Position numbers and translations under genes: made by a program
Assembly (NCBI RefSeq): GCF_024199945.1
Contig: NZ_JANADP010000001.1
Location: 6,262,001 to 6,326,000, forward strand
Direction of reading: 5' to 3'
Source: Bradyrhizobium sp. CCGUVB4N
GTDB taxonomy: Bacteria; Pseudomonadota; Alphaproteobacteria; Rhizobiales; Xanthobacteraceae
DNA length: 64,000 nt
Shown: positions 61,701 through 64,000 of the stretch, in pieces
Numbering within the stretch: position 1 is the first letter of the stretch
Layout: each line of letters opens with the position of its first letter
The notes under the pieces: model-generated
Database searches by the model: none
Seen by the model: only the letters and a program-made list of their open reading frames with translations
What the model was told of the DNA's origin: nothing

Positions 61701-64000
61701 AACCAGGTCAAGACGCTCACCGCCGACGTGCAGCGCTCGCTGTCGCTCGCCGGCACCAGCACGGCTGAATCGATCACGGCCGGCGCCCGCGATGCGCAGG
61801 GCACGCTGATCGCGGCCTCGACCGAGACCGCCAACCAGATCAAGGCGCTGTCCTCCGACGTCCAGCGCTCGCTCTCGATGGCGGGCACCTCGACGGCCGA
61901 GAGCATCATGACCGGCGCGCGTGAAGCCCAGAGCACGCTGGTCAACGCGTCCTCGGATGCTGCGAGCCAGGTCAAGTCGCTCGCGGCCGAAGTGCATCGC
62001 TCGCTCTCGCAGGTCGGCCAGTCCACCGCCGAGACGATCACGGCGAGCGCCCGCGACGCCCAGAGCACCCTTCTTGCTGTCTCGGCAGAACAAACCGGCC
62101 AGGTCCGTTCGCTCGCAGCCGAGATGCAGCGCGCGCTGGCGACCGCCGGCGGCGCCACCATCGAGGCACTCACCAGCGGCGTGCGCGAGGCCCAGGGTAC
62201 GCTGATCACCGCGTCGACCGATGCAGCCACCCAGATCAAGTCGCTGACGACCGACATCGAGCGCACGCTGACCGCGGTCGGCGCCGACACCGCCTCGACC
62301 ATCCTCAGCAGCGCACGCGAGGCCCAGACCTCGCTGACCTCGACCTCGGCGGATGCCGCAAGCCAGATCCGCACGATCTCGACCGAGATCGAGCGCGCGC
62401 TGAGCACGGCGACCGCGAACGCGACCAACGACATCCAGACCAGCGCGCTCAACGCCCAGAATGCGCTGATCAACGCCTCCAACGAGGCGAGCTCGCGGGT
62501 CAAGTCGAGCTCGGCCGACGTCGAGCGCTCGGTGCTCTCCGCCTCGAGCAGCTTCGGCCAGGCCATGACCGGCAAGACCGACGAGATCGTCACCTATGTG
62601 CAGCAGCAGGCTGACCGCCTCTCGAACATGATCGACGCCAAGCGCGGCTCGCTCGTGGATGCGATCGGCTCGAAGACCAGCCAGCTCACGCTCGACATCG
62701 ACCGCGTCACCTCCGACGCGCTGAAGTCGATCGAGACGCGCGGCACGGCATTCTCGCAGACCATGATGGGCAACGGCAACGAAGTCGCGCGCACCATCAA
62801 CGCGGCGAGCGAGATCGCGACCAGCGCGGTCGGCCGGTCGCTGAAGGACCTCGAGACGGCCTCGCGTGCGGCGATCGACCAGTCGCGCCAGGTGTCGATT
62901 GCGGCCGTCACCGAGATGCAGGAGACCAGCAAGATCCTGCGCACCGACACGGTCGCCCTGTTCGAGCGTCTGCGCGAAGGCAACATCCTCCTCCAGGAGG
63001 TGCTGACCGGTGCGCACGACAACCTCAACTCGCTTGAGCGGGCGCTGGTGACGCGCGTCGCCGACTTCGTCTCGGCGATGAACGACGTCACCTCGCGCAA
63101 CGGCGCGGCGACCCAGAACCTGGAAGACCAGCTCAACGTCTTCAACACGAAGACCACCCGCGCGCTGCAGGATCTCGGCGAGCTGTCGACCCAGTTCGAC
63201 GCGCACGGCAAGGCGCTCGTCGATGCCGCGCAGGTCGTCGAGCAGAGCAACAAGAACACCACCGCCTCGCTTGCCGAACGCAAGGCGGCGCTGGAATCGC
63301 TGGTCACCACCATCGACCTGCGCACCGCCGATCTCGACCAGCGCCTGTCGCGCTTCACCGGGCTGCTCGATGAGTCGCTCGCTGCAGCCGAAGAGCGTGC
63401 CCGCGACATCGCCCGCGTGGTCGCGGAGACCGCCGGCGCAGGTTCGGCCGCGATCACCCGCCAGTTCGAGGCGGTGCGGTCGGCGTCCGAAGAAGAGCAC
63501 CGCCAGACCATCGAGGCCATGCACGACATCTACCGCACGACCACCGACGAAGCGGATGCGATGTTCAAGCAGTCGACCGAGAAGTTCGGCAACCTCGTCT
63601 CCAGCATGAAGCAGATGGCGTTCGAGATGCACAACGAGCTCGAGGCCACCCGCAACGAGCTGCGCCGTGGCGTCCTCGAGATGCCGCAGGAGGCCGCCGA
63701 GAGCACGGCGCAGATGCGCAAGGTGATCGTCGACCAGATCGAGGCGCTCGCCGAGCTCAACCGCATCGTCGCCCAGCACGGCCGCGGCCTCGACGTCACC
63801 ACGGCGGGCCGCGCTTCCGTCGCCGTCCAGCGCCAGGAAGAGCCGGTGATGGCAAGCACGGGCGGTCGTGGCACCGAGACGCGCATGCGCGACACCGGCA
63901 GCGCCTCGACGCTGCCGCCACCGGACCTCGGCATGCCGGCCTCCTCGCGTCGCACCGAGGCTCCGTCGGTTGCCCCCGGCAGCAACGGCAACGACCCGGG
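58746..64000 (+). CDS. Giant two-TM coiled-coil protein, GPR/RgsE-like (3' end outside window)
   Basis: Starts MANTPKKVKDPTEVALSA and stays open for 1751 codons to the window edge, so the C-terminus is missing. The N-terminal 105 residues are polar and Pro-rich. Two membrane helices follow at about 110-130 and 142-165, and the rest is nearly all helical coiled coil rich in Ala, Ser, Thr, Asp and Gln. Residues 647-778 are six exact 22-residue repeats (type LTDGAAQAIQSVDTRLTHLT). Residues 882-1277 are nine exact 44-residue repeats (type AREAQSTLV, SLAADVERSL). Apolipoprotein-like 11/22-mer structure and N-terminal membrane anchoring resemble the Agrobacterium growth pole ring protein GPR and Sinorhizobium RgsE, needed for polar growth in Rhizobiales. 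That identity is inferred from architecture. Confidence 0.75.
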   Translation, partial: MANTPKKVKDPTEVALSAIQEALNISDTAADTSRNASMRNETAPQVAPPTPPAFDEPTFEPRPAANERAVFDPIEEPRASRRAANDDRETIGQLLQSLQTGRPARNIYTGATIFTVVWLAACAALTVGFLPSIRAAMGESGGVLAIAGLATMFFAPIMLFYFLASLVWRGQQMSQVAQAMAQVAIRFSEPEGSASDSMVTVGQAIRREVAAMGDGIERAIARAGELETLVANEVAALERAYSDNEVRIRALLQDIAHQRDNLVGQAEQVRSAISGVQIDLRHDIALISDAIASRVDEVAKSITGALEERGAHITGALSHAGDNMILALGERGGDLLDRLEEASAETTRAVLDASERLTTSLNFKTGHVHDEFVDLADRVHEMLNERIDRITGEFEQRSAAIVDGISERTEQVHDSLKNSSDSLLLELELRSNDLSAKIDDAGNRLAGQIMTSGDKASEALDATVNTLVAKVVSQTETAHDSLSLQMSAFDELVKNQGSELVEKFARDSGTLGALITRHISEFDRTVKTFGGEIVERMGQRTHDIHESLKTYVENFDTRFTSNGGAITAVLDQRLVQFETTIGERVTNLDASLNGKITSLDGTIEGHIRTFDEQLIGRVAALEESFDTRAKSVTETIDGRLNTLAMSLTDGAAQAIQSVDTRLTHLTTTLTGGASQALESIDARLTHLTSTLTDGASQSIQAIDTRLTHLTTTFNSGASQALESVDSRLTYLTTALTNGASQAVQSIDTRLTLLTSTLTDGTAQAIEAVDRRITGVADLIDGRSMHLTDTVTARFQDIHQAIETKVGSVANDIDVRVAQFEDLLGSRVEAVAGRIESSGRQASEDMMSRAEMISTAIRSHVEDAERSLTNLVVNTSETIQTGARTAQQSLMTVSSDVNAQLKMTSAEVERALTAVGTGAANSILTSAREAQSSLVAASGDASNQIKGLAADVERTLSAAGSATAASILAGAREVQTTLVTASSDAANQVKTLTADVQRSLSLAGTSTAESITAGARDAQGTLIAASTETANQIKALSSDVQRSLSMAGTSTAESIMTGAREAQSTLVNASSDAASQVKSLAAEVHRSLSQVGQSTAETITASARDAQSTLLAVSAEQTGQVRSLAAEMQRALATAGGATIEALTSGVREAQGTLITASTDAATQIKSLTTDIERTLTAVGADTASTILSSAREAQTSLTSTSADAASQIRTISTEIERALSTATANATNDIQTSALNAQNALINASNEASSRVKSSSADVERSVLSASSSFGQAMTGKTDEIVTYVQQQADRLSNMIDAKRGSLVDAIGSKTSQLTLDIDRVTSDALKSIETRGTAFSQTMMGNGNEVARTINAASEIATSAVGRSLKDLETASRAAIDQSRQVSIAAVTEMQETSKILRTDTVALFERLREGNILLQEVLTGAHDNLNSLERALVTRVADFVSAMNDVTSRNGAATQNLEDQLNVFNTKTTRALQDLGELSTQFDAHGKALVDAAQVVEQSNKNTTASLAERKAALESLVTTIDLRTADLDQRLSRFTGLLDESLAAAEERARDIARVVAETAGAGSAAITRQFEAVRSASEEEHRQTIEAMHDIYRTTTDEADAMFKQSTEKFGNLVSSMKQMAFEMHNELEATRNELRRGVLEMPQEAAESTAQMRKVIVDQIEALAELNRIVAQHGRGLDVTTAGRASVAVQRQEEPVMASTGGRGTETRMRDTGSASTLPPPDLGMPASSRRTEAPSVAPGSNGNDP
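60684..61079 (+). repeat. Six 66-base (22-codon) tandem repeats inside the giant gene
   Basis: Unit starts at 60684, 60750, 60816, 60882, 60948 and 61014, all in frame and without an indel. Each codes for a variant of L-T-x-G-A-x-Q-A-x-x-S-x-D-x-R-L-T-x-L-T-x-T. Confidence 0.95.
61389..62576 (+). repeat. Nine 132-base (44-codon) tandem repeats inside the giant gene
   Basis: Unit starts at 61389, 61521, 61653, 61785, 61917, 62049, 62181, 62313 and 62445, exactly 132 bases apart. Each begins A-R-[ED]-A-Q-[ST]-[ST]-L and contains a Q-[IV]-[KR]-x-L/I-x-x-[DE]-[VIM]-x-R-[AST]-L segment. 44 is four times 11 and two times 22, the apolipoprotein periodicity. The first and last units are more diverged. 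Confidence 0.93.

Noticed and set aside
61389..62576. CRISPR-like or satellite array
   Set aside because: The units are long (132 bases), diverged, unspaced and in frame within a coding sequence.
58527..63991. Minus-strand ORFs of up to 980 codons opposite the giant coiled-coil gene
   Set aside because: Antisense composition (Arg/Asp/Leu/Val/Gly), no family signature, and the plus-strand frame gives two membrane helices and regular 22/44-residue repeats.
1..64000. tRNA or rRNA genes, insertion sequences and prophage genes
   Set aside because: None recognised on either strand by reading; no transposase, integrase or tRNA-like cloverleaf was seen.

Overview
This window looks like chromosomal DNA of an alphaproteobacterium of the Bradyrhizobium / Nitrobacteraceae group. 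The reasons are the high GC content, several very long flagellins with an FlbT regulator, CtrA-type TTAA-N7-TTAAC boxes, a DUF1127 protein, GC-rich palindromic intergenic repeats of a kind common in Bradyrhizobium, and a complete oxidative (non-aldolase) D-glucarate pathway. The genus is an inference from gene content and was not tested by any search.

Region 1 (1-20.6 kb) is a flagellar locus. Four flagellin paralogues lie on the minus strand; the first is cut by the window edge. Each of the three complete genes ends in a strong hairpin terminator. flbT follows on the plus strand. The hook and hook-filament junction genes flgE-flgK-flgL form a minus-strand operon with a well-matched sigma-54 promoter. 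Between flbT and flgL sits a compact four-gene minus-strand operon: glycosyltransferase-like protein, class-V-like PLP enzyme, ATP-grasp-like protein and group II PLP decarboxylase. It has a perfect CtrA box about 50 bp upstream, as does the truncated flagellin. This is my best candidate for an undescribed system, perhaps one that makes or attaches an amino-acid-derived modification on the flagellum.

Region 2 (20.6-32.5 kb) holds mixed housekeeping and stress genes: msrB, a DadA-like FAD oxidoreductase, a SixA-like histidine phosphatase, a UspA protein, a DUF1127 protein divergent from a MocR-type regulator with repeated operator-like boxes, a DUF218 protein, small membrane proteins, an MHYT-PAS-GGDEF-EAL c-di-GMP enzyme, a DHA2-type MFS exporter and a DUF892 ferritin-like stress protein.

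Region 3 (32.9-40.9 kb) holds envelope and exported proteins: a YbhN/UPF0104 membrane protein, an exported SGNH hydrolase, a DUF1800/DUF1501 pair and an exported alkaline-phosphatase-superfamily protein.

Region 4 (41-50.3 kb) is a sugar diacid catabolic cluster: MFS permease, LysR regulator, kdgD, gudD, 2,5-dioxovalerate dehydrogenase, garD and a further enolase-superfamily dehydratase. Glucarate and galactarate converge on 5-dehydro-4-deoxyglucarate and leave as 2-oxoglutarate.

Region 5 (50.4-64 kb) holds a small secreted protein, a TonB-dependent siderophore receptor, exported hypotheticals, a ferredoxin-NADP reductase-like enzyme, a thioesterase, a [2Fe-2S] ferredoxin, an Hpt protein and, divergent from it, the first 1751 codons of a giant two-TM coiled-coil protein. 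That protein carries exact 22- and 44-residue repeats and resembles the Rhizobiales growth-pole-ring (GPR/RgsE) type.
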